DNA from: a virus
Strand: one strand, 5' to 3'
Length of the DNA: 64,000 nucleotides
Virus record (IMG/VR): IMGVR_UViG_3300010885_018971
Coordinates: 1 to 64,000 of that record
Under the pieces are notes generated by a model, which did not search any database, was not told the origin of the DNA, and worked only from the letters and a program-made list of their open reading frames with translations. Position numbers and translations under genes: made by a program. Shown piece after piece: positions 46,439 through 55,938 of the stretch. Position 1 is the first letter of the stretch; every line of letters begins with the position of its first letter.

Positions 46439-47043
46439 CATGAAGTTGCCTGTGCGATAGAATCTTTCCAAACACGTTCTTTATTAGATTTAACAAAGCG
46501 TTCAACAGGAAGCAACATTGCAGTTGCCCAATCAGCCGAATCGACTTTCTTAAATGGAGACTTCACGTGGTCGGTCAAGTAATGTTTGATACATGGTTCA
46601 GCTGCTTTGTATTTTGATACACCAGAGATGAGTGACCATGAGTATTTTAATCGTGTAGTTCCATCCATCTTATCATTGTTCTTGAATGTCATTAGACGAT
46701 CAAGCAGTTGGATTCTAAGTGGGTATGGAAGATAATGCATATTCAATCCCATAAAACCTCCAGGGATTGATGCGTACGGAAACACTAAAGGGAATCTATC
46801 ATAGTACGGTAAAGTTGCTTTCAACTTTGGATCGTAGAAGAACATGTATAAATTACCAGGAATAATTCTAGCCTTTAGGTTAGTAGTATCCCTCATTATT
46901 CGGTTTGGTGTTATCCCTTGCTTATTTAAAAGCAATACCTGTTGGGCATACCATGCGCGAGACTTCTTCACCGAAGTTTTGAGGTCGTATTTATTACGCT
47001 CAAAAACATCGAGCATGGATGGATTTTTAGATGTAGTAGCCAT
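46438..47043 (-). CDS. Virion assembly protein, possibly gp2-like DNA end protector
   Basis: 201 residues. IIPGNLYMFFYDPKLKATLPYYDRFPLVF and GGFMGLNMHYLPYPLRIQLLDRLM are blocks conserved in T4-like aquatic phages. Its position beside gp4 suggests a head-completion role such as gp2, but this is from context only. Confidence 0.5.
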   Translation of the reverse strand: MATTSKNPSMLDVFERNKYDLKTSVKKSRAWYAQQVLLLNKQGITPNRIMRDTTNLKARIIPGNLYMFFYDPKLKATLPYYDRFPLVFPYASIPGGFMGLNMHYLPYPLRIQLLDRLMTFKNNDKMDGTTRLKYSWSLISGVSKYKAAEPCIKHYLTDHVKSPFKKVDSADWATAMLLPVERFVKSNKERVWKDSIAQATS

Positions 47044-47048
47044 ATTAC

Positions 47049-47056
47049 TTATTTAG
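47049..47056 (-). promoter_or_regulatory. Late-type promoter element
   Basis: CTAAATAA on the minus strand, five bases before the 47043 start region and inside the gap after gp4. Confidence 0.4.
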
Positions 47057-47057
47057 G

Positions 47058-47495
47058 TCATTTAAGACCAAGTTCATGCTCAGTTATTATCTTAAATTCC
47101 CAGCCACGATCCTTTGAATACTCGGTGGCAGCCTTCCATTTTGCTTGATTCTTTATAAAGGCAAGAGACTCTGTCAGGTATCTCTGGGTTTGTTTTCCAG
47201 GATAGACTGGGGGTTGGGTTTGAGAAGCTGGTTTTACCTCGATCAAGAAGGTTTTAAGTAAACCATCTTTGTTCCTAATTTGTATTTGGAAGTCTACGAA
47301 ATAACGATGAATCTTATCATCAGTTGGGCAACGATACGGTATTATTGTTTCTTCTGATTTCCATTTAACGACTGATGGATTCTTGTCACACCATGAGGCA
47401 AACCTAGTCTCCCAGGAACTTCTCATAATTATACAAGTTGGATCCCCAGAGTATTTTTCTGGAAAAACAGGCACAAATCTTCTTTTATGGAACAT
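47058..47495 (-). CDS. 4: Head completion protein gp4
   Basis: 145 residues. YSGDPTCIIMRSSWETRFASWCDKNPSVVKWKSEETIIPYRCPTDDKIHRYFVDF and LIEVKPASQTQPPV match T4 gp4 (also called gp50), a nuclease-like protein needed to finish filled heads. The D-F ... E-V-K pattern is nuclease-like. First gene of the minus-strand late operon. Confidence 0.9.
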   Translation of the reverse strand: MFHKRRFVPVFPEKYSGDPTCIIMRSSWETRFASWCDKNPSVVKWKSEETIIPYRCPTDDKIHRYFVDFQIQIRNKDGLLKTFLIEVKPASQTQPPVYPGKQTQRYLTESLAFIKNQAKWKAATEYSKDRGWEFKIITEHELGLK

Positions 47496-47523
47496 AAATA
47501 TTATAAGGAATAAATAACCACTT

Positions 47524-47531
47524 TTATTTAG
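47524..47531 (-). promoter_or_regulatory. Late-type promoter element (minus, for gp4 operon)
   Basis: CTAAATAA on the minus strand, 29 bases before the gp4 start. It faces away from the plus element at 47547. Confidence 0.55.
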
Positions 47532-47546
47532 ACTACTGCTCGTAAC

Positions 47547-47554
47547 CTAAATAA
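47547..47554 (+). promoter_or_regulatory. Late-type promoter element (plus, for gp48 operon)
   Basis: CTAAATAA, 28 bases before the gp48 start; divergent pair with the element at 47524. Confidence 0.55.
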
Positions 47555-47581
47555 TGATATAGCCAACTAAAAGAGAAACCA

Positions 47582-48688
47582 ATGGCACTACAAAACCTTA
47601 CACCTGCAAATCGTTTATATGCAGCCACATCTTTTGAGGCTGGAAAATACGACATTCAAAGCACTCAGTACCCTGATGATCTTTATAGTAACACTCGTGA
47701 ATATGGTGGAAACTACGCTTTATTCTATATTAATATTGTTCAAGAATCTAAACTTAACACACAATATAGCCAAACTACTTTAGTTGACGACGTACCAGTG
47801 GGTTTACGAGGAGATCTCGTGGGTCTTAATTTAAGTAAGAATGAATCAATTAGCGCATCTGCATTAGCTGGATTTTTTGGTGGTGCTCTTGCTGGTGGAG
47901 CATTAAATGTTGGTTCTATTAAAACTGGAATTAAGGCTGGTGCTGCTGGCGCAGTTTATGGTTCTTTAGCAACCCAAGCAATACCACTATCAACTAATGC
48001 TGAGACGTTGTCTCGTAGTCAACAGAAACGAACAAAACATGCTATCGCTTTACACATCCCAAACCAGTTAAACATTAATTATAGCGTTGACTGGCAGACT
48101 GATGAAACTTTTGCCTTTCAGGCAGCTGCAGTTGCCAACAGAGAATTAGCAAAAGCTATTTCTACGGGAGCCAAGAAAAATTCCGATAAAGCAGATGAAG
48201 TCCAAACTGCTCAAATGGGTTCTATCGCACAAGCTATTGCTTTAAGAACAGCACCTGGGATTGGTGGTGCATTATCCGCTGCAACAGGAAACTCTGCTAA
48301 TCCAAAGAAAGAACAAATATTTAAGAGCGTAAATTTTCGAGAGTTTACTTTAGATTATACATTCTCTCCAAGAGATGCTGCAGAAGCACAGGCTGTACGA
48401 AATATCATTTATCTATTCAAATTACATATGCACCCAGAGTACAAAGATGAGAATGGATTCATATTCGTGTATCCTTCTGAATTTGATATTACATATTATC
48501 AGGGTGGCAAAGAAAACTTAAATTTACATAGACACCCTTCTTGCGTACTAAAAGGTATGTCGGTAAACTATACACCTAATGGCGCATTTAATACGTTTGA
48601 GGATGGCATGCCAACTCAAATTAACATACAATTACAATTCTTAGAATTGGCTATCCTTACTAAAGAAACTATTCAGGCTAACTACTAA
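47582..48688 (+). CDS. 48: Baseplate tail-tube cap gp48-like
   Basis: 368 residues, close to the 364 of T4 gp48. Contains a Gly/Ala-rich hydrophobic stretch (ALAGFFGGALAGGALNVGS) as in related proteins and a tail-tube-like C-terminal half. The following gp53 and gp27 support the assignment. Start overlaps nothing; AGAGAAACC precedes it. Confidence 0.75.
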   Translation: MALQNLTPANRLYAATSFEAGKYDIQSTQYPDDLYSNTREYGGNYALFYINIVQESKLNTQYSQTTLVDDVPVGLRGDLVGLNLSKNESISASALAGFFGGALAGGALNVGSIKTGIKAGAAGAVYGSLATQAIPLSTNAETLSRSQQKRTKHAIALHIPNQLNINYSVDWQTDETFAFQAAAVANRELAKAISTGAKKNSDKADEVQTAQMGSIAQAIALRTAPGIGGALSAATGNSANPKKEQIFKSVNFREFTLDYTFSPRDAAEAQAVRNIIYLFKLHMHPEYKDENGFIFVYPSEFDITYYQGGKENLNLHRHPSCVLKGMSVNYTPNGAFNTFEDGMPTQINIQLQFLELAILTKETIQANY

Positions 48689-49200
48689 TGGCTTACTTCA
48701 ATAAACTTCCAGAGATGCTCTACAATTTCCAAATTGGAGATAAAGAGAGAATGGTTATCGTACGAGATATTACTGCCAACGTAAGAATTGTCAAAGCAGT
48801 TTTAGATTCAATCACGTTATATGATGAGTATGATGTTGTTGATGGCGAAACACCAGAAATTGTTTCAGAGAAAATATACGGCTCTCCAGAATACCATTGG
48901 GCAATCATGATTGCAAATCTTCGTTTCGATTATCTAAATGATTGGGTAATGCCTTACGATAGATTAGTTCAATACTGTACGGATAAGTATGGTGAAGGTG
49001 AAACTGGTAGTATTCATCACTATGAAGATGAAAATGGATATGTTGTTAATGACGACTATCCTTTGGCAACACCAATCGATAATATAACTTATGAGAGTCG
49101 TATTAATGAATCAAAACGCAGAATTAAAATTGTTTCAAAACCAATTATTCAGCAAATGGTGAATGAATTTGATACATTAATGAACCCAAATGGCATCTAA
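48688..49200 (+). CDS. 53: Baseplate wedge subunit gp53
   Basis: 170 residues. YFNKLPEMLYNFQ at the start, DEYDVVDGETPEIVSEKIYGSPEYHWAIMIANLR and NDWVMPYDRLVQYC are the gp53 family blocks. It joins wedges around the hub. Starts on the last base of gp48 and overlaps gp27 by 11 bases. Confidence 0.88.
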   Translation: MAYFNKLPEMLYNFQIGDKERMVIVRDITANVRIVKAVLDSITLYDEYDVVDGETPEIVSEKIYGSPEYHWAIMIANLRFDYLNDWVMPYDRLVQYCTDKYGEGETGSIHHYEDENGYVVNDDYPLATPIDNITYESRINESKRRIKIVSKPIIQQMVNEFDTLMNPNGI

Positions 49201-50521
49201 TACAAGTTCCAATGTTGTAAGATTTGCTGGCGATATAAACGTCAGTAAAATCACGATCAGTTCTTTAATTACAAATAAAAAATTTAATGTAAAGAACCAG
49301 CTTTTAACTATTCAAGTTTTTGAAGACATATTTTCACCATTTATTACAGGCAATTTAATCTTTAGAGAATCAGTAGATTTTGCCAGCAATTTTCCATTCG
49401 TTGGTGAAGAAGTTGTAGATATAGAATTATTTACACCATCATTAAATGAGTCCAATCCACAAGAAGGTGTTATTAAAGGTAGATTCTATATCTACAAAAT
49501 GGCAGATCGTGAAGAACTGGCAAATAGGAATACTGTTTATCAGTTACACTTTATTTCAATAGAAGCTATCACTGATCTTAATGTAAAAATCTCAAAGGGA
49601 TTTAGTGGTAAGATATCTGATATCGCAAAAGAACTTCTTGCGAATGAAGGCACACTGTCTACCAAGAAAAAACTTAATATTGAAGAAACGACCAATAAAA
49701 CAAAATATGTTTCTAACTTCTGGTCGCCAATTAAAAACATTAATTTTATTTTAAATACTGCGCAAAACATAAGTAAGTCGCCTACATACATTTTCTATGA
49801 AAGTAGATATGGATTTAATTTTGTTTCATTGGATACATTAAATGAGCAGTCATCGTTTCAAACATTCCAACAATATGATATTAAACAAATTCCAAATGCA
49901 TCTGGTGGATCGGATAGAGATTTAAATTTAGATTATAGAAAAATATCAGATTTAAGTATTCCAGTTAGCCATGACTACATGGATAAAGTCACTTCTGGTG
50001 TATATGGATCTACACTTCTGTTTGTTGATATTGCATCTAAACAATACTTTAATTTGAAAAACTCCATGTTTGATAACTGGGGTAAAGATACTGATGAATC
50101 GCGTTTAAATCAATATCCAATTTCTTCAAGAAAAATACTATCAACTTATCGATCAACGATGTATAATGATACCATTGAAGTAGGACTATTCAGTGATTAT
50201 GAAGATGTTTCAAATGCAAGAGTTCGTCAAAAACGTATCTCGAGATTAAAACAGGCTGAGGCGCATAAAATACATATTACAGTTCCTGGAAGAACTGATT
50301 ATACTTGCGGTCAAGTTGTGACAGTCATCAAGTATAAAGCAGAGCCAATAGCAAAAGACAAAAGTGACTCTAAAGAAATTTTAGATGGTATCATTAGCGG
50401 AAGATATTTAATAGCTTCGATTAACCATGTAATAGATATAGAAAAACATGAGTGCCACATGACATTAATTAAAGACTCAATGATCATTGATTTGAACAGA
50501 GGTACGACAACTTATGAATAA
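49190..50521 (+). CDS. 27: Baseplate hub gp27-like
   Basis: 443 residues (T4 gp27 has 391). KNQLLTIQVFEDIFSPFITGNLIFRESVDF and the C-terminal KIHITVPGRTDYTCGQVVTV are typical of hub proteins with tail-tube-like domains. Precedes the spike gene, overlapping by eight bases. Confidence 0.8.
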   Translation: MASNTSSNVVRFAGDINVSKITISSLITNKKFNVKNQLLTIQVFEDIFSPFITGNLIFRESVDFASNFPFVGEEVVDIELFTPSLNESNPQEGVIKGRFYIYKMADREELANRNTVYQLHFISIEAITDLNVKISKGFSGKISDIAKELLANEGTLSTKKKLNIEETTNKTKYVSNFWSPIKNINFILNTAQNISKSPTYIFYESRYGFNFVSLDTLNEQSSFQTFQQYDIKQIPNASGGSDRDLNLDYRKISDLSIPVSHDYMDKVTSGVYGSTLLFVDIASKQYFNLKNSMFDNWGKDTDESRLNQYPISSRKILSTYRSTMYNDTIEVGLFSDYEDVSNARVRQKRISRLKQAEAHKIHITVPGRTDYTCGQVVTVIKYKAEPIAKDKSDSKEILDGIISGRYLIASINHVIDIEKHECHMTLIKDSMIIDLNRGTTTYE

Positions 50522-53500
50522 ATTTTACACAGGTTGCGTAGAAGATAGAAACGATCCATTAAAGTTGGGTCGTTGTCAAGTACGTATTGTTGGTTTACAC
50601 ACTGAAGACAAAACAGTACTACCAACTAAAGATTTGCCATGGGCATTTCCAGTAACACCTATTACTTCTGCTGGTATTTCAGGTATTGGAACAGCACCAC
50701 TTGGACCAGTGGAAGGTTCATGGGTTCTAATTATGTTCATGGATCCAGACGAGCAGATGCCAATTATGATGGGTACTCTCGGTGGGATCACACAGATTCC
50801 AAATGCTAAAGATGATCCAGCAAGACTTCAAATCGATAAAGTTGATGCTGATGGTTATATAAACCAATCTGCTGGAGATCCAACTGCAAGTGGCGGTAAT
50901 GCCGCAGAAAATCTTCAAGACGGTAAAGTATATACAGATCCAAATGATATTATTGGACCACTGGCTAAACTTATTGCTCAAGGAGAATCAGGGAATGCTG
51001 GTTATGACGCATTTAATCGTGGCAGTGGAGCACCGAAGGGCACTGGGTCAGTAGGTGGCCAGAAGTTATCAATCTCTGAGATGACAATCAAAGAGATTAT
51101 GGAAAGACAGGCACTCCAACCTGGAATGCCAGACAGATTATTTGCAGTTGGTAAATATCAGTGTATTCCTACGACACTTAAAGATGCTTGTCAGAAACTT
51201 AACATCGATGTAGAACAGACTTTCTCTCCAAACATTCAAGACATTATTTGTCAAGAATATTTGGTTGCACGTAAGCGTTCACGATTGATGGCGTATTATA
51301 GAAACCCTGATAAGAATAATGAGACTTTCTTAAAAGAAGCTGGTAGGTCTCTTGCTGCTGAATTTGCATCACTTGAAGATCCAAACTTTCCTGGGTTTCC
51401 ATATGGTGGCGAGCAGGGAACATATTATAAAAACAAAAATAAAGTAAAAACCAGTTGGTCAACTGTTAAAGAAACTTTAATTCAAGAATGGGAATTTAGG
51501 AATGACCCTAAAATTCCTTCACCAACTGTAACTGTAGCTGCTGGTGATAAAATTGAACAAGGTACAGACTACACTGGTGTTCAGAAATTAGTTCCCAAAG
51601 ATGATTCAAAGTTATCTCCTCCAACACCTTCTGCTGGTGATAGTTTTGTAGGTGGTCTTATTGGAGCAGCACTACCTGACATTGCTGGTGGTGGGTTTGG
51701 TGATTTATTGGGTGATTTTGGAGATTTAGGCGATTTCGGTCTTGGAGATTTAGCATCACTTGGTGATTTAGAATCTCTTGGTTTAGATTTTCAAGGAATT
51801 GCTGATCTTGGTCTTGGAAGTTTAGCTGATTTGGGATTAGGAGATCTTGGTAGTCTTGGAGATCTTGGTGGGTTACTTGGAGATATGGGTCTAGGTGGAC
51901 TGGCCAATCTTAATACAGATTTAATTAGTTCTGTAACTTCTTTAACAACACAGTTCTCTGAATTAACAAGTTCATTCAATTTAGATGGTCCACTTACCAA
52001 TATTTTAGCCAGCACAGGTAATGGTGGGTTCAATTTAAATTCATTAGTTGGAAATGCAACAGGTTTAAATGTTAATGGTGTAGACATAAATGGTTTAGTA
52101 TCAAAAGCCACTGGTATTAATGTTAATAATTTGGTAAGTCAAGCCACCAATGGTTTGAATGTTAATAATATTATCGGTCAAGCCACCAATGGTTTGAATG
52201 TTAACAATCTAATCAACCAAGCAACTAGTGGATTGAATGTTGGTGGATTTAATGTGGCCAATTTAGCCAATCAGGTAACTGGTGGCACTGGACTTAATCT
52301 TAATAATATAGTTGGAAACGTAACAAATGGTTTAACTGGCGGTACATTTAATCTCAATAATGTAGTTGGACAGTTTACTAATGGTTTGAATGTTAATAAC
52401 ATTATTAGTCAGTCGACTGGGTTAAATCCAAATACTCTACTTAATCAATTTGGCGGTTCAATAAATCAGATTGCATCAAACCTTGGTATTCCAAATATAT
52501 CTGGTTCTGTTACTGGTCTTATTGCAAAACTTGGGTTGGTGAATCCAAATGCAAATTCATTAGTTGCAGAACTTACTAGAATTGCTGGATCATCTACTGG
52601 TCAAGCGACTTCAATATTAACTAGGTTAGAACAAGAACCAACTATTCAGCTTCCAGAAGTTATTGGTGAGACTAAACCAGACGGCACTATTAGCACAGGA
52701 AGTAACGTAGATCCAAATCTTGGATTCCAAGATCCAAATGGTCAGTATCCAAGATATAAGAATGAGCAAGATACAAATCGTTTGGCTCATGGTAACAATC
52801 TTGGAAGAACAATTGTCATGGAGAAAGAAGCTGCGCAGAAATTAGATGTGCGCATTGCTAATGGTGGTACATGGGATCAATCACCAATTCCTTATAATGC
52901 GGTATATCCATACAATAAAGTTACTCAAACCGAATCTGGACATGTAGTTGAATTTGATGATACTCCAGGTTCAGAACGTATTCACTTCTATCATAGATCT
53001 GGTTCGTTTACAGAAACTGATGCTAATGGCACACGAGTTAATCGAATAGTTGGTGATGGATACGAAATTCTAGAACGTAATGGTTACGTTTACGTCAAAG
53101 GTGCATTGAATGTATCTGTTGATGGAGCATTAAATCTTCGTACAGATAACATTTTTAACTTAGAAGTCTCTGGTGCTGCAAACATTAATATTTACAACGA
53201 TGCTAATGTTAATGTTAGTGGTAACACTAATATGGCTGTTGGTGGAACATTCAATCTAAAAGCCAACAAAATTAATATGGAGTCAGAAGGTCAATTTAAT
53301 ATTAAAGCTGGAACTGGTTTAAATATGCAATCTGGTAAAGATATGAATATCTATTCTGAAGGATCTGTATTCGTTGAAGCCGACAGTGATATTCATAATA
53401 AAGCAACTGGTGGTATATTTACTGAAAGCGATGAAGATATAAATGTTAAGTCTGGTGGGTTGATTAACCTTGATAGCGATTCAAGTACTAATATTAGTTC

Positions 53501-54560
53501 TGGAATGAAGGTTAACGTACAAGCAACTACTAACTTGAACTTAAAAGCAAATGTATATGCTACATTGAGTTCATTGGCTGCTGTTGATATTAAAGCCACT
53601 GGTTTGGTTAATATTGATGGTACACTTATTAACTTGAATAATGGTATTGCTACTGGCGCTGGTTCAGCCACTGCAGGTAGAGGTGCTAAGCCAGCTGGAT
53701 ATGCTGGACAGGCAGATATTGAAATTCCAATTGAAACTCGTGGAACTTCTGGTGTTGTTTCATTACCACAATTAAGTGTTCCTACCCGTGGATCAGAAAC
53801 TGCATTCGAAACTAATGATAAGAGTGTTGGACGTGATGATCTTGCAACTTATCGTGCAAATAGAATAGCAAAGAATGAAACATCTGCAGTTGATATTACA
53901 TCAGATACTTTCGCTAAAGATGTTGCTAAACCATCTGGAACTTCTTCTGGTGCAGTAATTGTTAATGTTTCAACTATTAAGAATATGTCTCCAGATGCAT
54001 TTAATGCAGGTATGAGATTATCAAAGAATTGGACACTCGGTGAGTTGACTAAAGGTGGAACTAGAATTCCAAAGATGACTTATATTGTTCCTTCCTCTAA
54101 AGGTGGACCAAGAGATACTAGCCTTACTCCGCAAGATATTGTTGCTAACTTAAAAATCTTGTGTGATAATATTCTTGAACCAATTACTGAAGAGTATGGT
54201 AAGAATTCATTCACTATTACTAGTTGCTTCAGAAGATGTTCCAATGGACCAAATGATCCAGGAGATCTAGGATTGCGAGATTCAAGTGGGAACTTTATTC
54301 CAGAGCATGGTGATCATGTGAAGGGAAGTGCTGTTGATATTACGTTCAAAGAAGGTAAGGCTAAAACTTATTCTGTATGTAAAGAATTACCAACTGTATT
54401 GACAAGTTGGAATCAGTTGATCATGGAATATGACAGAGGTGGTTCAGCTTATTGGATCCATGCTTCTATCAAACAGAATGGAAATAATGGCCACTGCTTC
54501 AGTATGAATAATCATAAGATGTGTGTGGCTTCTGTCAACTCAGGATTTGTGTTAGTATAA
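50514..54560 (+). CDS. 5: Spike/tail lysozyme gp5-like, multi-domain
   Basis: 1348 residues, over twice T4 gp5 (575). N-terminal OB fold (1-95: YTGCVEDRNDPLKLGRCQV ... GTLGG); lysozyme-like domain about 140-340 (AKLIAQGESGN, FAVGKYQCIP); a Gly/Leu/Asp repeat 380-466; Asn-rich GLNVNN repeats 500-665; a beta-helix needle about 860-1050 with V-G-N-N octads; and an M15-type peptidase domain 1160-1348 (HGDHVKGSAVD, YWIHAS). It pierces and digests the wall during entry. Confidence 0.88.
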   Translation: MNKFYTGCVEDRNDPLKLGRCQVRIVGLHTEDKTVLPTKDLPWAFPVTPITSAGISGIGTAPLGPVEGSWVLIMFMDPDEQMPIMMGTLGGITQIPNAKDDPARLQIDKVDADGYINQSAGDPTASGGNAAENLQDGKVYTDPNDIIGPLAKLIAQGESGNAGYDAFNRGSGAPKGTGSVGGQKLSISEMTIKEIMERQALQPGMPDRLFAVGKYQCIPTTLKDACQKLNIDVEQTFSPNIQDIICQEYLVARKRSRLMAYYRNPDKNNETFLKEAGRSLAAEFASLEDPNFPGFPYGGEQGTYYKNKNKVKTSWSTVKETLIQEWEFRNDPKIPSPTVTVAAGDKIEQGTDYTGVQKLVPKDDSKLSPPTPSAGDSFVGGLIGAALPDIAGGGFGDLLGDFGDLGDFGLGDLASLGDLESLGLDFQGIADLGLGSLADLGLGDLGSLGDLGGLLGDMGLGGLANLNTDLISSVTSLTTQFSELTSSFNLDGPLTNILASTGNGGFNLNSLVGNATGLNVNGVDINGLVSKATGINVNNLVSQATNGLNVNNIIGQATNGLNVNNLINQATSGLNVGGFNVANLANQVTGGTGLNLNNIVGNVTNGLTGGTFNLNNVVGQFTNGLNVNNIISQSTGLNPNTLLNQFGGSINQIASNLGIPNISGSVTGLIAKLGLVNPNANSLVAELTRIAGSSTGQATSILTRLEQEPTIQLPEVIGETKPDGTISTGSNVDPNLGFQDPNGQYPRYKNEQDTNRLAHGNNLGRTIVMEKEAAQKLDVRIANGGTWDQSPIPYNAVYPYNKVTQTESGHVVEFDDTPGSERIHFYHRSGSFTETDANGTRVNRIVGDGYEILERNGYVYVKGALNVSVDGALNLRTDNIFNLEVSGAANINIYNDANVNVSGNTNMAVGGTFNLKANKINMESEGQFNIKAGTGLNMQSGKDMNIYSEGSVFVEADSDIHNKATGGIFTESDEDINVKSGGLINLDSDSSTNISSGMKVNVQATTNLNLKANVYATLSSLAAVDIKATGLVNIDGTLINLNNGIATGAGSATAGRGAKPAGYAGQADIEIPIETRGTSGVVSLPQLSVPTRGSETAFETNDKSVGRDDLATYRANRIAKNETSAVDITSDTFAKDVAKPSGTSSGAVIVNVSTIKNMSPDAFNAGMRLSKNWTLGELTKGGTRIPKMTYIVPSSKGGPRDTSLTPQDIVANLKILCDNILEPITEEYGKNSFTITSCFRRCSNGPNDPGDLGLRDSSGNFIPEHGDHVKGSAVDITFKEGKAKTYSVCKELPTVLTSWNQLIMEYDRGGSAYWIHASIKQNGNNGHCFSMNNHKMCVASVNSGFVLV

Positions 54561-54561
54561 A

Positions 54562-55191
54562 ATGGCACTAAAAATAACTCAGTCTAATCTTGTTGGGTTT
54601 GAGGTAATCCCAGGAGACGAACTAGATGTAATTAGAGCAGGAACTGGTGGAGAGGATGGCTCTGGTGGTACAATACCTCAGACTTATTTACCAACAGTTT
54701 ACGAATCAATGCCGTATTCTATTGATTTAACATTCGAGGGATTATATGCAACACCAACTGAACCACCAACTTATACAACTTTACCAGCAACTCTGGTAAC
54801 TACTACCTTTAATTGGGCTTCTGTTGGATTAATATACACACCATTAACTGTTAATAGTATTAGGATATCTGGTGCATCATCTTACGACTTCAATACTCAA
54901 TATTATAATTTTGTTAAACCAGATTACAATACTCAAACATTACCACCACCAACATCGCCTCCATTTAATTTGATATATGAATATAGTCTACCAACTAATA
55001 AATCACAAAAACTTACATATGCTAGTATTTTTGTTACAATTCCCCCAGATCCACTTGACTCAATTCCTATAGGTATTATAACAGTTGATATGGAACAATG
55101 GATTCATTGGTCATTCGCAAGTGCTAGAGCGAAAGTTTTATTCTTAAAAGCAAATGGTAGTATTCCAACTAACCTACCACCAAAAGTATAA
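54562..55191 (+). CDS. Hypothetical virion protein
   Basis: 209 residues, Pro/Thr/Tyr-rich, beta-type (TYLPTVYESMPYSIDLTF, PPPTSPPFNLIYEY). Lies between the spike and its PAAR tip, so likely a baseplate or needle-associated part. No family recognised. Confidence 0.6.
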   Translation: MALKITQSNLVGFEVIPGDELDVIRAGTGGEDGSGGTIPQTYLPTVYESMPYSIDLTFEGLYATPTEPPTYTTLPATLVTTTFNWASVGLIYTPLTVNSIRISGASSYDFNTQYYNFVKPDYNTQTLPPPTSPPFNLIYEYSLPTNKSQKLTYASIFVTIPPDPLDSIPIGIITVDMEQWIHWSFASARAKVLFLKANGSIPTNLPPKV

Positions 55192-55203
55192 AGGATTTTA
55201 ATA

Positions 55204-55527
55204 ATGTTTGCAGTTTCAAGAGTTACGGATACAGTTGCTTCTCCGACTGGCACAGGTTGGAAATGCCTAATGCCAACTACAACATCAATTATTGGTCCAG
55301 GAGTTCCAACTGTATTGGTGAACTATTTGCCAATTTGTGTTTCAGGAGATGCAGTAATGCCTCATCTGGGTGCTTTTTGTAAACCAGACATATCATTTGT
55401 AATTGGCACTAGTCTTACAGTGCTTTCTGGAGGGTTTAGACCAGTTGCAAGTATTGGCGATGAGGCATTTGGATCGGATTTACCAAACTTTATAATTAGA
55501 GGTTCTTTCAATGTTCTTGTTGGTTAA
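55204..55527 (+). CDS. 5.4: PAAR-type spike tip (gp5.4-like)
   Basis: 107 residues, Gly/Val/Thr-rich beta. The N-terminal PTGTGWKCLMPTTTSIIGPG and later GDAVMPHLGAFCKPD with the Cys/His pattern fit PAAR-like tip proteins that sharpen the spike; T4 gp5.4 is 97 residues and sits after gp5. Zinc ligands not certain. Confidence 0.72.
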   Translation: MFAVSRVTDTVASPTGTGWKCLMPTTTSIIGPGVPTVLVNYLPICVSGDAVMPHLGAFCKPDISFVIGTSLTVLSGGFRPVASIGDEAFGSDLPNFIIRGSFNVLVG

Positions 55528-55530
55528 TTA

Positions 55531-55538
55531 CTAAATAA
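55531..55538 (+). promoter_or_regulatory. Late-type promoter element before gp25
   Basis: CTAAATAA followed by GTAT and the gp25 ATG. By T4 spacing, transcription would start at the ATG itself. No Shine-Dalgarno is present. Confidence 0.5.
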
Positions 55539-55542
55539 GTAT

Positions 55543-55935
55543 ATGGCAAGAAATACAAGAACATTCACCGATCTAGATCTAAATTTTCTGGCTCATCCAG
55601 TCACTAAAGACGTGACTGCCAAAACAGATGAACAGGCAGTTAAGGCGTCAATACGTAATTTGATTTTAACATCAAACTACGAAAAACCATTTCACCCAGA
55701 GATTGGCTCTCCAATTAAGTCATTATTATTCGAACCAGCAACTCCTCTGTTGCCAGTTCTTATTAAAAAGGCTATCAGACAGACTATTGAGAACTTCGAG
55801 CCGAGAGCTAGATTGACTGACATAATTGCAAATTTAAGCGCAGACAATAATGATGTTTATGTAACCGTAGAATTCACCCTAATTAATACTACAACTCCAA
55901 TTAGTGTTAATTTGGTACTTAACAGAACGAGATAA
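55543..55935 (+). CDS. 25: Baseplate wedge gp25
   Basis: 130 residues. FTDLDLNFLAHPVTKDVTAKTDEQAVKASIRNLILTSNYEKPFHPEIGSPIKSLLFEP is the gp25 lysozyme-like wedge family signature. It links sheath and baseplate. Confidence 0.93.
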   Translation: MARNTRTFTDLDLNFLAHPVTKDVTAKTDEQAVKASIRNLILTSNYEKPFHPEIGSPIKSLLFEPATPLLPVLIKKAIRQTIENFEPRARLTDIIANLSADNNDVYVTVEFTLINTTTPISVNLVLNRTR

Positions 55936-55938
55936 GAT

